This document shows, piece after piece, positions 17,971-26,547 of a stretch of 64,000 nt of DNA. A model generated the notes under the pieces. It saw only the letters and a program-made list of their open reading frames with translations. It did no database searches and had not been told where the DNA came from. The DNA comes from Enterococcus malodoratus ATCC 43197 (lineage in GTDB: Bacteria; Bacillota; Bacilli; Lactobacillales; Enterococcaceae): the NCBI RefSeq assembly GCF_000407185.1, contig NZ_KE136482.1, positions 372,001-436,000 of the forward strand, read 5' to 3'. The position numbers and the translations under genes were made by a program. Every line of letters begins with the position of its first letter. Position 1 is the stretch's first letter.

Positions 17971-19122
17971 ATGGATAAAAGTAAAATAGCACGACGCTTC
18001 CAACAACCGGCAGAAAATTTGTTGATGAAGATCGCCGTTTTAGCAAAAGAAAAAGAAGATATTATTGATTTGTCGATTGGTGATCCCGATTTGATCACCA
18101 ACCCGGCGATCATTGAGGCCGCTTATGAAGATGTCAGAAAGGGTGCGACGAATTATACGGCCCCTGATGGCAGCAAAGAATTTTTGACGACAATCGTTGA
18201 TTTCTATCAAAAAAAATACGGTCTGAGTTTTCAAGTGAATCAAGTCCGTGGAACAGTCGGCGCTTTGCATGGGATGTATTTGGTAATGCAAGTGCTGCTT
18301 GATCCCGGGGATGAAGTGATCATTCACGAACCGTATTTTTCACCTTATCGTGAACAAGTCGTTTTATCTGGCGGCACACCTGTTTTTGTCCCGACCTATG
18401 AGGAAAACGATTTTCAATTAGCGGTTGCTGATTTAAAAGCGGCGGTTACGGATAAAACGAAAGCAATTATCATCAATTCTCCAAACAATCCAACCGGAGC
18501 GGTCTTCTCCGAGGAGACGTTGAAGCAGATTGCTGAAGTGGCGGTTGAAAATGATCTATTCATTATTTCGGATGAAATCTACGAAGATTTTGCCTTTAAA
18601 GAAAAATTTGTGCCAATGGCAAGTTTGGCTCCGGAAAATACGATCACCATCAGTGGCGTGTCAAAGGGCTTTGCGATGACGGGTTGGCGTTTAGGTTACA
18701 TGATCGCACCAGCTTATATCAATCAAATTGCCGGGATGATCAACGAGAGTATTACTTACTCGGCCCCCACAGCTTCCCAACGCGGTGCAATCTATGCGTT
18801 GAATCATTATGAGGAGCTTGTTCCGCCGACAGTCGAGGTGTTCAAAGAACGTCTGGCTTATATTGAAAAAAGAGTCGCCGAAATTCCTTATTTATCCTTG
18901 CGTCCAGTAGCCGGCAGCATGTATGCTTTTATTAATATCAGTAAAAGCGGACTAGACTCAGTGACTTTCGTAGAAAAAGTGTTGGAACAGAGCGGTGTCT
19001 TGTTTGTTCCGGGCAAGGCTTTTGGCGCAACGGTAGGTGACGAGTATATTCGTTTAGCCGCGACACAGCCTATCGAGCTTTTATCAGAAGCTTTTGATCG
19101 ACTGGCGAAGCTAACTTTTTAG
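17971..19122 (+). CDS. PLP-dependent class I/II aminotransferase
   Basis: This 383-residue aminotransferase has the class I/II motifs NSPNNPTGAVF, SDEIYEDF, and the PLP-lysine segment SGVSKGFAMTGWRLGY (Lys near 233). It resembles the aspartate/aromatic/N-acetyl-diaminopimelate (PatA) group. Position directly after an amino acid importer suggests it transaminates an imported or derived amino acid, but the substrate is not determined. It is preceded by GAGGTGAGCAAGG. Confidence 0.85.
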   Translation: MDKSKIARRFQQPAENLLMKIAVLAKEKEDIIDLSIGDPDLITNPAIIEAAYEDVRKGATNYTAPDGSKEFLTTIVDFYQKKYGLSFQVNQVRGTVGALHGMYLVMQVLLDPGDEVIIHEPYFSPYREQVVLSGGTPVFVPTYEENDFQLAVADLKAAVTDKTKAIIINSPNNPTGAVFSEETLKQIAEVAVENDLFIISDEIYEDFAFKEKFVPMASLAPENTITISGVSKGFAMTGWRLGYMIAPAYINQIAGMINESITYSAPTASQRGAIYALNHYEELVPPTVEVFKERLAYIEKRVAEIPYLSLRPVAGSMYAFINISKSGLDSVTFVEKVLEQSGVLFVPGKAFGATVGDEYIRLAATQPIELLSEAFDRLAKLTF

Positions 19123-19195
19123 CTCGCTAAAAGCGGCACGTTCTGCGAGGTTTTTCTTTGCTGGTCCTACTATAGTAGAAATAGGAGGAAAATGG

Positions 19196-20047
19196 ATGGA
19201 ATGGTTAGATCATTTAAATACGAGTATTGCTTATGTGGAGGAAAATTTGACGGGGAAAATCGAGCTGGAGCGCGCGGCGCAATTAGCGCAATGTTCTAGT
19301 TATCATTATCAGCGGATGTTCTCTTATATCGCTGATGTGACCTTGGGTGAATATATTCGCCGCCGCAAGATGAGTCTGGCGGGGGTGGATCTGCAACGAG
19401 GTGAAAAGGTCGTTGATGTCGCCGGCAAGTATGGGTATGATTCTCCCACTTCTTTTAATCGCGTGTTCAAAAGTATTCATGGAATGACACCGAAGGAAGC
19501 GAAGCAATCTGGTGCGAAATTGACCAGCTATCCAATGTTGACCTTCAAACTTACCGTAAAAGGAGTGCAGGCAATGGAATATCAATTAATCGATAAGGAT
19601 GCTTTCCAAGTGACAGGTTTTGGTTTGAAACTTGCGCAGGATATGGAAGCAGCACAAAAAAGAATTCCAGAATTTTGGAACGAGGTCAGCTCTAGTGGGC
19701 AATTGGAACAATTGATTCCGCATATGGATCAAAACAATCCGGGCGTTATGGGGATCAGTTTGATGACCTCCGAGGTGCAGGATGCTTGGGAATATGTGAT
19801 CGGGGTTGCTAGTAACGATACTACGGAAGAATTCGCGCAATACGAAATTCCGGCAGCAAAATGGGCGGTCTTCTCAGGAACTGGTCCGATGCCGGGTGCA
19901 ATCCAAGAGCTGCAGCAGCAGGTCTTCACAGAATGGCTGCCGACGTCAGGCTTTGAATACGCTGAGCTGCCGGACATTGAGTTGTATTTGAACATGGAAC
20001 CAGAAAATGCGCAGTTCCAAGTCTGGCTGCCAGTTCGAGCGAAATAA
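19196..20047 (+). CDS. AraC-type HTH regulator with GyrI-like effector domain
   Basis: This 283-residue protein has two AraC helix-turn-helix motifs at about 8-105 (LERAAQLAQCSSYHYQRMFSYI; VAGKYGYDSPTSFNRVFK) and a GyrI-like small-molecule binding domain (about 125-283, starting MEYQLIDKDAFQVTGFG). This layout is typical of multidrug-responsive activators such as Rob/BltR-type proteins. An AGGAGG lies 7 bases before the ATG. No obvious target is adjacent except the convergent P-type ATPase. Confidence 0.88.
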   Translation: MEWLDHLNTSIAYVEENLTGKIELERAAQLAQCSSYHYQRMFSYIADVTLGEYIRRRKMSLAGVDLQRGEKVVDVAGKYGYDSPTSFNRVFKSIHGMTPKEAKQSGAKLTSYPMLTFKLTVKGVQAMEYQLIDKDAFQVTGFGLKLAQDMEAAQKRIPEFWNEVSSSGQLEQLIPHMDQNNPGVMGISLMTSEVQDAWEYVIGVASNDTTEEFAQYEIPAAKWAVFSGTGPMPGAIQELQQQVFTEWLPTSGFEYAELPDIELYLNMEPENAQFQVWLPVRAK

Positions 20048-20050
20048 AGT

Positions 20051-20081
20051 AAAAGAAGCTGTGTCCACAGCTTCTTTTTTT
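20051..20081 (+). terminator. Terminator after the AraC-type gene
   Basis: The stem GAAGCTG/CAGCTTC with flanking A/T runs ends in T7. It may also end the convergent ATPase gene. Confidence 0.85.
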
Positions 20082-20092
20082 GTGACATCCGA

Positions 20093-22399
20093 TTACAGGA
20101 AAGCTAGTTTCAAATTGTTGATTTTCCTCGCTAAAGGCGGCCACAGCAGAAGATTAACGATCATGAAGCCTATGAACCAGCCAAAGATAGGAAGGGTCAG
20201 CGAACCAATCGATAAAAAGCTATGGAATAAAACCACTGCACCAAAAGTACCGACAGTTGTTGTGACCACTAAAAAGAATCGCAGAGGATTTAAAGGCTGG
20301 CAGGATTTAAATACTGCATAGCAACTGATCCCGATCAATAAATAATACATAAGCGTTCGTGCATCCAAGGCAGATAAGAAGAATTGACCGAAAATCCAAA
20401 CGAGGACCACATTCATTAGGACTAAAAGACCGCTAGGCAAGGCTCGTTTGATGGCGATAGGTAAAAAACGTCCTTGGATTTTCCGCTTGTCTGCTTCAAA
20501 GGATAGAAAGAAGGATGGGTAGCCTTCGATCGCTAAATCGATTAAAGTGATCTGTAATGGAATGAAAGGGAACGTTGATACTGTTAAGATACAGAACAAT
20601 GAAACCAGCAGCGAATAGATCGTTTTGATAAAGAATACGCCGGATGAACGAGTAATATTATTCACGACTCTGCGGCCTTCAAAGATGATCGCTGGCAAGC
20701 TGCCGAAATTAGAATCGAGCAATACTACATCCGCGATTTGACGAGTGGCGTCATCTCCTTCAGCCATGGCGATGGAAATATCTGCTTCGCGTAAAGCCAA
20801 AATATCATTTACACCGTCTCCAGTCATTCCAACGGTTTGATCCTTTGATTTCAGCTCATGGATCAATAGTTTTTTCTGTTGCGGAGTGACCCGTCCGAAG
20901 ATCGAATGGGTATGGGCCAGTTCCCGAATTTTGGCTTCCTCAGTATAGGCCGAAAGATCAATGGCTTTTTGATAATCAACAAACCCGGCTTTTTCAGCGA
21001 TGGCTGCGACCGTTTTTGGATTGTCGCCTGAAATAATCTTCAAATCCACGCCTTGTTCGGTTAAAAAGTTCAAGGTTTCTTGCGCGTTTTCGCGGATCGG
21101 ATCACTTAAGGTCAGAAAGGCGATCGGTGACAGATTCGTTGGCTGTTCCAAGTTCTCTGATGGAGAGAGAGCAATCAAAAGAATTCGCAACCCCGCCGCT
21201 TGATAATGCTGAATCAGTGATGGAATCTCCTCGGCAGGAAGTAAATTCTCCGGCGAACCTAGATAAAGGGTGGTACCATTTTCAAAGGCTACGGCGCCAT
21301 ATTTTCGTTCGGATGAAAAGGGCAGTACCTGTTTCGCAGATTCGTGAGCACCTGAACCAAAATAGGCGTTTAAAGCCTGCGCGGTAGGATTGCTGTCTTC
21401 CGTTGCTGCCAAATAGCTGGTCATCAGGTCGGGAAGAGTTTCTCGATAGGACTCGGCTAAAAGATATAGATTTTCCACCTGCATCTTGCCCTCTGTTAAG
21501 GTTCCCGTCTTATCTAGACAAAGGACATCCATGTGGGCCAAATTTTCAATCGCGTACATATTTTGTACAAGCACCTGTTTTTTCGCCAATTTTAACACGC
21601 CAGTAGTCAAAGCAATACTGATCAGCAGCACTAGACCTTTCGGCAGCATCCCTAAAAGCGCGGCGACAGACGCTACGACCGCTGTGTAAGTGGAGCTGTG
21701 ACGTAAAAAGAAGGCTTCGATAAAAAGTAAGACACCAATGGGTAAAATGATCAGACTGGTAAATTTGGAAATTTTTTGGATGGATTGGATCAGCTCGGAT
21801 TTTATCGGTTTGGCAGCTTTGGTTTCATTGATGATTTTCGCCGCATAATTATCAGCGCCTACTCGTTCCACTTGTGCAATCAGCTGTCCGCTAGTCAGGT
21901 AGCTACCTGACAAAAGCTCAGCGCCGGCTTTTTTGATAATCGTATCAGATTCGCCAGTCAGCAGTGATTCGTTGGCTTCAGCCAGACCAGCTAAAACCAA
22001 CATATCGCTGGGAATCTGCTCGCCGGCTTTTAATAGAACGGTATCTCCTAAGACTAATTTATCCGGAGCAATCCGTTGTTTTTCCCCTTCTCGAATGACG
22101 GTAATGTCATTCTGGGCCAATAGAGTCAGGCGTTCGACCATCCTTTTTGCGCGAATCTCTTGGACGATGCCGATCGTGATGTTGAATAGGATGATCAAGA
22201 TAAAGAACATATTGCTGTAGGCTTTGACTGCAAATAGGCAGGCCGCCAAAAGAAAGTTTAATAAGTTAAACAGTGTTAACGTGTTTTCGCGAATGATCGT
22301 GGCGGTGGACTTTGCCGGGTTCAGACGATGATCATTAGTTTGACCAGCCTCGCTCCGCTCTTGGACTTCTTTGGCGGTTAAGCCGGTAAATGAATGCAT
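20093..22399 (-). CDS. Cation-translocating P-type ATPase (CtpE-like)
   Basis: This 768-residue P-type ATPase has the actuator motif LLTGESDTI, the phosphorylation site DKTGTLTEG (Asp near 296), the hinge TGDGVNDILALREADISIA, and about eight to ten membrane helices. The helix-4 motif is MLPKGL where many pumps have PEGL. There is no N-terminal heavy-metal domain. Overall it matches the group containing mycobacterial CtpE (calcium uptake), but ion specificity is not decidable here. The start is ATG at 22399 after GGAGG; a 25-codon upstream extension has no ribosome binding site. It is divergent from a two-component system, which might control it. Confidence 0.87.
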   Translation of the reverse strand: MHSFTGLTAKEVQERSEAGQTNDHRLNPAKSTATIIRENTLTLFNLLNFLLAACLFAVKAYSNMFFILIILFNITIGIVQEIRAKRMVERLTLLAQNDITVIREGEKQRIAPDKLVLGDTVLLKAGEQIPSDMLVLAGLAEANESLLTGESDTIIKKAGAELLSGSYLTSGQLIAQVERVGADNYAAKIINETKAAKPIKSELIQSIQKISKFTSLIILPIGVLLFIEAFFLRHSSTYTAVVASVAALLGMLPKGLVLLISIALTTGVLKLAKKQVLVQNMYAIENLAHMDVLCLDKTGTLTEGKMQVENLYLLAESYRETLPDLMTSYLAATEDSNPTAQALNAYFGSGAHESAKQVLPFSSERKYGAVAFENGTTLYLGSPENLLPAEEIPSLIQHYQAAGLRILLIALSPSENLEQPTNLSPIAFLTLSDPIRENAQETLNFLTEQGVDLKIISGDNPKTVAAIAEKAGFVDYQKAIDLSAYTEEAKIRELAHTHSIFGRVTPQQKKLLIHELKSKDQTVGMTGDGVNDILALREADISIAMAEGDDATRQIADVVLLDSNFGSLPAIIFEGRRVVNNITRSSGVFFIKTIYSLLVSLFCILTVSTFPFIPLQITLIDLAIEGYPSFFLSFEADKRKIQGRFLPIAIKRALPSGLLVLMNVVLVWIFGQFFLSALDARTLMYYLLIGISCYAVFKSCQPLNPLRFFLVVTTTVGTFGAVVLFHSFLSIGSLTLPIFGWFIGFMIVNLLLWPPLARKINNLKLAFL

Positions 22400-22554
22400 A
22401 AATCGTTTCCTCCAAAAATATAAAAGTGGTTGGGCGTTGCTTATAGTTAATTTTATGATAATCAAAGGAATCAAATAAACAGGGCGGAAGTGATAAACAA
22501 TTTGTAAACTATTTATTAATACTTGCTTTATTTTTGCGAAAATGAGGCGTAGTC

Positions 22555-24063
22555 GTGTTAAATAAGAAGAGAGAAATGAATGAGATGAGGCGATCAGAGA
22601 TGACGATTCGACAACGGCTTTATTTATCCAATTTACTAATGATCATCATGCCGATTGTTTTGACCGGGATCGTTTTAAGCGGATTGTTCTTTATTTTTTC
22701 TGATACCTTTGGCAGAAACTTTTTTCACCAATGGCAGGAAAATCGAATATACGCTAAGGAATATGATCAGATTGAAGAGTTAAAGACGAAATTTGATGCG
22801 AAGCCGCCAACTGAAAAACAGATGATCGCTGAGGTTGCTCGCATCGATCGCCAATTTCCTCGCGACTATATCAGCGTGCTGGTATACAGCAAGGAACAAA
22901 AATTGCTTCATCGCGAGGGACCCTATCAGGAAGACAAAATCGTCAAAAATATGCTGGCTGATCCGCAGCAGCACACGCTGGTAGTCAATAACGTTTTGGT
23001 AAATCGGCTTGAGATTGGCGGCTTCCATCTGCTGCTGATCAATCAAAAATATCATATGAATCTAGAAGAAAGGCTCGTGGATAATAAGCAGAAGATTCTG
23101 TTTGTGATCGTTTTGACACTGGCTTGTGTGATCCTCTTTGTGCTGCTGACCAATTACCTATTGTCGCGCTTTATTTTCCGGCCGATCAATGACGCGTTAA
23201 CGGTTCTTTTGAATGGTGCCCAGCAAATCCGGGACGGAAATTTGAGTTGGCGTACGAGCTATCATGAAGAAGACGAGTTTCTTCCGGTTGTGAACAGTTT
23301 TAATGAGATGGCTGAAAGGCTTGAGACGATGGTGACCGAACAGGAGAAAACGACCGAAAATCGCAAAGAGCTGATTGCTGGAATTTCTCATGATCTGCGC
23401 ACACCGTTGACGGCGATCAAGGCCTATGTTGAAGGCTTAGATAAAGGTGTGGCTACAACGCCCGCCATGAAAGATAAATACTTGCGGACGATTGCGAGTA
23501 AAACTGACGAACTGACTCATTTAGTAGAGCAGCTGTTTCTTTTCTCCAAAATCGATTTGGGCGAGTACGCGCTGAAGATCAAAACGGTCAATATCGGAAA
23601 ATATCTGGCGGATGTGATCGAGGGTGTGACAGACGAATACGCACAACGAGGATTGACGATCATTTTAGGAGCGCGTTCTTTTCAGACAAAGGCAGCGATT
23701 GATCCAGAGCAGCTGCGTAATGTGATCATGAATATTATCGAAAATACGTTGAAATATGGAAACCAAACCGAAAACCAACTAGTGATTGAGCAATATGAGG
23801 ATTTGGATCAGGTGATACTGACATTCAGTGACAATGGTCCTGGGGTTCCAGCCGAGCAGTATGAAAAAATCTTCAATGTGTTTTATCGTGGGGATCAGGC
23901 GCGGACACAAACTGGGAAAGGCAGCGGATTAGGACTGGCGATTGCGCGACGCGTGGTTGAAAGTCAGAAAGGTACCATCGAAGCAGCACCTTCTCCAAGC
24001 GGCGGACTGCAAATACGCATTCAACTGCCGATTCGTTCCGCAGAAAATGAGGACAAAGAGTAA
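22555..24063 (+). CDS. Sensor histidine kinase
   Basis: This 502-residue membrane kinase has helix 1 at about 25-48, an extracellular sensor of about 130 residues, helix 2 at about 180-202, HAMP at about 205-260, the H-box GISHDLRTPL (His279), the N-box NIIENTLKYG, and G-boxes SDNGPGVP and GKGSGLGLAIA. It phosphorylates the response regulator encoded 37 bp downstream. The start is uncertain: GTG at 22555 has GAGG 7 bases upstream, but ATGs at 22576, 22585 and 22600 are possible. The signal is unknown. Confidence 0.92.
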   Translation: MLNKKREMNEMRRSEMTIRQRLYLSNLLMIIMPIVLTGIVLSGLFFIFSDTFGRNFFHQWQENRIYAKEYDQIEELKTKFDAKPPTEKQMIAEVARIDRQFPRDYISVLVYSKEQKLLHREGPYQEDKIVKNMLADPQQHTLVVNNVLVNRLEIGGFHLLLINQKYHMNLEERLVDNKQKILFVIVLTLACVILFVLLTNYLLSRFIFRPINDALTVLLNGAQQIRDGNLSWRTSYHEEDEFLPVVNSFNEMAERLETMVTEQEKTTENRKELIAGISHDLRTPLTAIKAYVEGLDKGVATTPAMKDKYLRTIASKTDELTHLVEQLFLFSKIDLGEYALKIKTVNIGKYLADVIEGVTDEYAQRGLTIILGARSFQTKAAIDPEQLRNVIMNIIENTLKYGNQTENQLVIEQYEDLDQVILTFSDNGPGVPAEQYEKIFNVFYRGDQARTQTGKGSGLGLAIARRVVESQKGTIEAAPSPSGGLQIRIQLPIRSAENEDKE

Positions 24064-24100
24064 AGCTACTAAAAATATCCATGAATAATGAGGGGAAAAA

Positions 24101-24796
24101 ATGAAGCATATTTTGATTATTGAAGATGATGAGGCGATTGCAGAGATTGAACGGGATTTTTTAACGATTCATGGCTTTGAATGTACCATCGTTCATGATG
24201 GGACAGCCGGTGTAAAAGAAGCGTTGTCGCAAGATTATGATTTGATTTTGCTGGATGTGATGCTGCCGAAAATGGATGGCATCGAAGTGCTGCGGCAGAT
24301 TCGCAATGAGGTTTTGGTTCCGATTCTGTTAGTGACGGCCAAAAATGAAGAAATCGACAAATTACGGGGGCTGGGACTCGGTGCGGATGATTACATCAGC
24401 AAACCATTTTCGCCAACAGAACTCGTGGCTCGCGTTCGGGCAAATATTGCTCAATTTGAACGACTGAACAATCAGGAACCTCGCCTTTCGAAGGTTCGGC
24501 AGCTTGGAACCGGCGACATCGTGATTCAGCCGGACGCGATGAAGGTATTGGTTAAAGGAACCGAAGTGGTAATGAAGCATAAAGAGTTTGAGCTGCTGCT
24601 GTTTTTGATGCAGAATATTCAACGTGTCTTCAGTAAAGAGGAGCTCTATAAGAAGATTTGGGGGATGGAATCAGTTGGCGACATGCGGACGGTGACAGTC
24701 CATATCAATCGCCTGCGGGAAAAAATCGAAGACAATCCCTCTGAACCAGTTCATATTCAAACGGTTTGGGGTGCGGGGTATCGTTTTGTGCCTTAA
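24101..24796 (+). CDS. OmpR-family response regulator
   Basis: This 231-residue regulator has a receiver domain with acidic EDD at 8-10, phospho-acceptor Asp52 (LLDVMLPKMDG), LLVTAKN and Lys in DDYISKPF. A winged-helix DNA-binding domain (about 130-231) ends in GAGYRFVP. It is the partner of the upstream kinase. Targets are unknown; the divergent P-type ATPase is an adjacent candidate. Confidence 0.93.
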   Translation: MKHILIIEDDEAIAEIERDFLTIHGFECTIVHDGTAGVKEALSQDYDLILLDVMLPKMDGIEVLRQIRNEVLVPILLVTAKNEEIDKLRGLGLGADDYISKPFSPTELVARVRANIAQFERLNNQEPRLSKVRQLGTGDIVIQPDAMKVLVKGTEVVMKHKEFELLLFLMQNIQRVFSKEELYKKIWGMESVGDMRTVTVHINRLREKIEDNPSEPVHIQTVWGAGYRFVP

Positions 24797-24825
24797 AAAG
24801 TTAAGCGTATGAGAATAATCCGTGA

Positions 24826-24856
24826 AGGCTTGGTCAAATGAACCAAGTCTTTTTCT
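24826..24856 (+). terminator. Terminator after the two-component operon
   Basis: The stem AAGGCTTGGT/ACCAAGTCTT (G-U pair allowed) is followed by a T-rich run. Confidence 0.75.
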
Positions 24857-24886
24857 TTGCATAGAGGGACCGCCAGAATAATTTGG

Positions 24887-24892
24887 TATAAT
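24887..24892 (+). promoter_or_regulatory. Extended -10 promoter of the Nudix gene
   Basis: TGGTATAAT is an extended -10 (TGnTATAAT) 48 bases before the Nudix ATG. No good -35 is visible. Confidence 0.55.
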
Positions 24893-24939
24893 CGATGTGC
24901 ATAGAAAAGTCAGAATAAGGAAAGATAAGAGGGGATAAG

Positions 24940-25506
24940 ATGCAAGAAATCATTGAGGAAATTATGGCATACGAACCGTTTACGGAACAAGAAGCGGCGG
25001 ATAAAAAACTATTTTTAGACAAGCTGCAATTTCAAGAAAATCTGCTGACGCGGGAAAATACGGACTATCATTTTTCTTCCTCCGCGTGGGTCATCAATCC
25101 CAGCTATGACAAAGTACTGATGGTCTATCATAATATTTATCAGTCCTATTCTTGGACGGGTGGCCATGCCGATGGTTGTGCTGACCTATTATTCGTAGCT
25201 AAAAAGGAATTGGAAGAAGAGACGGGAATCAAGGATTATCAATTGATCCACGAGGGCTTGTTCGCCTTTGATATTTTGCCAGTGCAGGAGCATTATAAGA
25301 AAGGGCAGCTTATTAAGGAGCACTATCATATCAATACGGCCTATCTTTTTATGGCAAAAGAGGACCAGATGCTGCATATCAAGGAGGATGAGAACAGCGA
25401 CGTCAAATGGATCGATGTCGCCGAGTTGGATCAAGCGGTCACTGAAGAAGAGATGCGGCCTTATTACCATAAAATGATGGAAAAGGCACGTTTACTAAAA
25501 AAATAG
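24940..25506 (+). CDS. Nudix hydrolase with variant Nudix box
   Basis: This 188-residue cytoplasmic hydrolase has a Nudix box at about 75-97 that keeps exact spacing (G-x5-A-x7-KELEEETGI), but the first Glu is Ala and the Arg is Lys. The metal-binding core EExxE-like EEET is present. GGHADG-type boxes of this kind occur in a Firmicutes Nudix subfamily, so it may still be active. The substrate is unknown. An AGAGGGG site lies before the ATG. Confidence 0.82.
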   Translation: MQEIIEEIMAYEPFTEQEAADKKLFLDKLQFQENLLTRENTDYHFSSSAWVINPSYDKVLMVYHNIYQSYSWTGGHADGCADLLFVAKKELEEETGIKDYQLIHEGLFAFDILPVQEHYKKGQLIKEHYHINTAYLFMAKEDQMLHIKEDENSDVKWIDVAELDQAVTEEEMRPYYHKMMEKARLLKK

Positions 25507-25531
25507 AAACACACCGATCTTTGTAATATAC

Positions 25532-25548
25532 TATTCCTGAATGGAATG
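25532..25548. promoter_or_regulatory. LysR-type operator candidate, site 1
   Basis: ATTCC-TGAAT-GGAAT (25533-25547) has the T-N11-A layout of LysR boxes and lies 31 bases before the lysR ATG. The same dyad recurs at 26443-26459 ahead of the decarboxylase operon. Confidence 0.6.
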
Positions 25549-25578
25549 GAAAAACAATGATGAACGAGGGGGGACATT

Positions 25579-26460
25579 ATGGATCAGCAAAAATTGCAGC
25601 TTTTTCTCGATTTAACGGAAACGTTGAATTATACGGAAACGGCTGAGCGGAATTATATGACCCAAGGAAATGTTTCGAAAAAAATCAGTGCGTTGGAAAA
25701 AGAGCTGCAAGTTCCCTTATTTGATCGCAGCAATCGTCAGATTCAGCTGACCGAAGAAGGACGGCTGCTATTGCCGGATATCAAAAGAATCGTGAGGGCT
25801 TATCAGGTTTTAACGGATAGCCTGAGCGAATATCGTGAGAAAAAAGAGCGGGTGCTGACGATCCATACGATTCCCACCATGCCCAATTATCGAGGCTTCG
25901 ATCTATTAACCAATTTTCTGAAGCAGCATCCTGAGATTCATCTGAATTTGAAGGAATCGGAAGCAATGGCGCTGGGAAATTTTGAGATCGAGAAAAATAG
26001 GGTCTACTTTTTTCGTTCCTTAAGGGAACAAACCGAAAAAAATTCTATTATTACTGAAAAGGATCGTTTTGTAGCGGTTTTGCCGAAGCGCCATCCGTTA
26101 GCCAAAAATGCGGTGATTGCTCTTAGTGATTTGGCAGACGAAAACTTTCTAATCTTAGGGCTGGCGGAAAGTCCTTATTATTCAGTCGAGGAGCTTTGTC
26201 GTGAAGCCGGCTTTGAACCGAAAATTACCTATCAAGGCACACGAATCGATTTGATTTTGCGTATGATTGAAGAAGGTTTAGGCGTTTCACTAATCATGGA
26301 AAAGTCGTTGGGAAACTCTTTGTCCGATCAATTAGTGACTCGAGAAATCGAACCGACCAATGAGAGTTTTCTGAATTTTTATTTATCCGAAGATGCAGAC
26401 GCGCCAGCACCAAAAGAATTTTTCCAATTTCTGCAGAGCGAATATTCCAATATGGAATAG
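25579..26460 (+). CDS. LysR-family regulator of the decarboxylase operon
   Basis: This 293-residue regulator has an N-terminal winged HTH (about 1-60; LNYTETAERNYMTQGNVSKKISALEKEL) and a substrate-binding-like effector domain (about 90-290). It is transcribed in the same direction as, and 87 bp before, the ubiD-like gene; LysR regulators commonly sense the substrate of a neighbouring aromatic-acid pathway. A GAGGGGGG site precedes the ATG. Two matching dyads, one before and one at the end of this gene, support autoregulation and control of the operon (inference). Confidence 0.87.
   Translation: MDQQKLQLFLDLTETLNYTETAERNYMTQGNVSKKISALEKELQVPLFDRSNRQIQLTEEGRLLLPDIKRIVRAYQVLTDSLSEYREKKERVLTIHTIPTMPNYRGFDLLTNFLKQHPEIHLNLKESEAMALGNFEIEKNRVYFFRSLREQTEKNSIITEKDRFVAVLPKRHPLAKNAVIALSDLADENFLILGLAESPYYSVEELCREAGFEPKITYQGTRIDLILRMIEEGLGVSLIMEKSLGNSLSDQLVTREIEPTNESFLNFYLSEDADAPAPKEFFQFLQSEYSNME
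26443..26459. promoter_or_regulatory. LysR-type operator candidate, site 2
   Basis: TATTCC-AATAT-GGAATA has perfect 6-bp arms. It overlaps the lysR stop codon and lies 89 bases before the ubiD-like ATG. A second dyad, TTATC-GAAAT-GATAA (26512-26526), follows closer to the gene. Confidence 0.6.
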
Positions 26461-26547
26461 TTCCGCCTGAAAGCCGAATTGTATTGTGACATGGGTGAGC
26501 CTAAACTTAGCTTATCGAAATGATAACAATCCAAGGAGGCTTTTTTT

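Noticed and set aside
24940-25506. The variant Nudix box (Ala for the first Glu, Lys for Arg) suggested an inactive pseudoenzyme.
   Set aside because: The catalytic EExxE-type core remains, and GGHADG-type boxes with such changes are usual in a Firmicutes subfamily; inactivity cannot be concluded.
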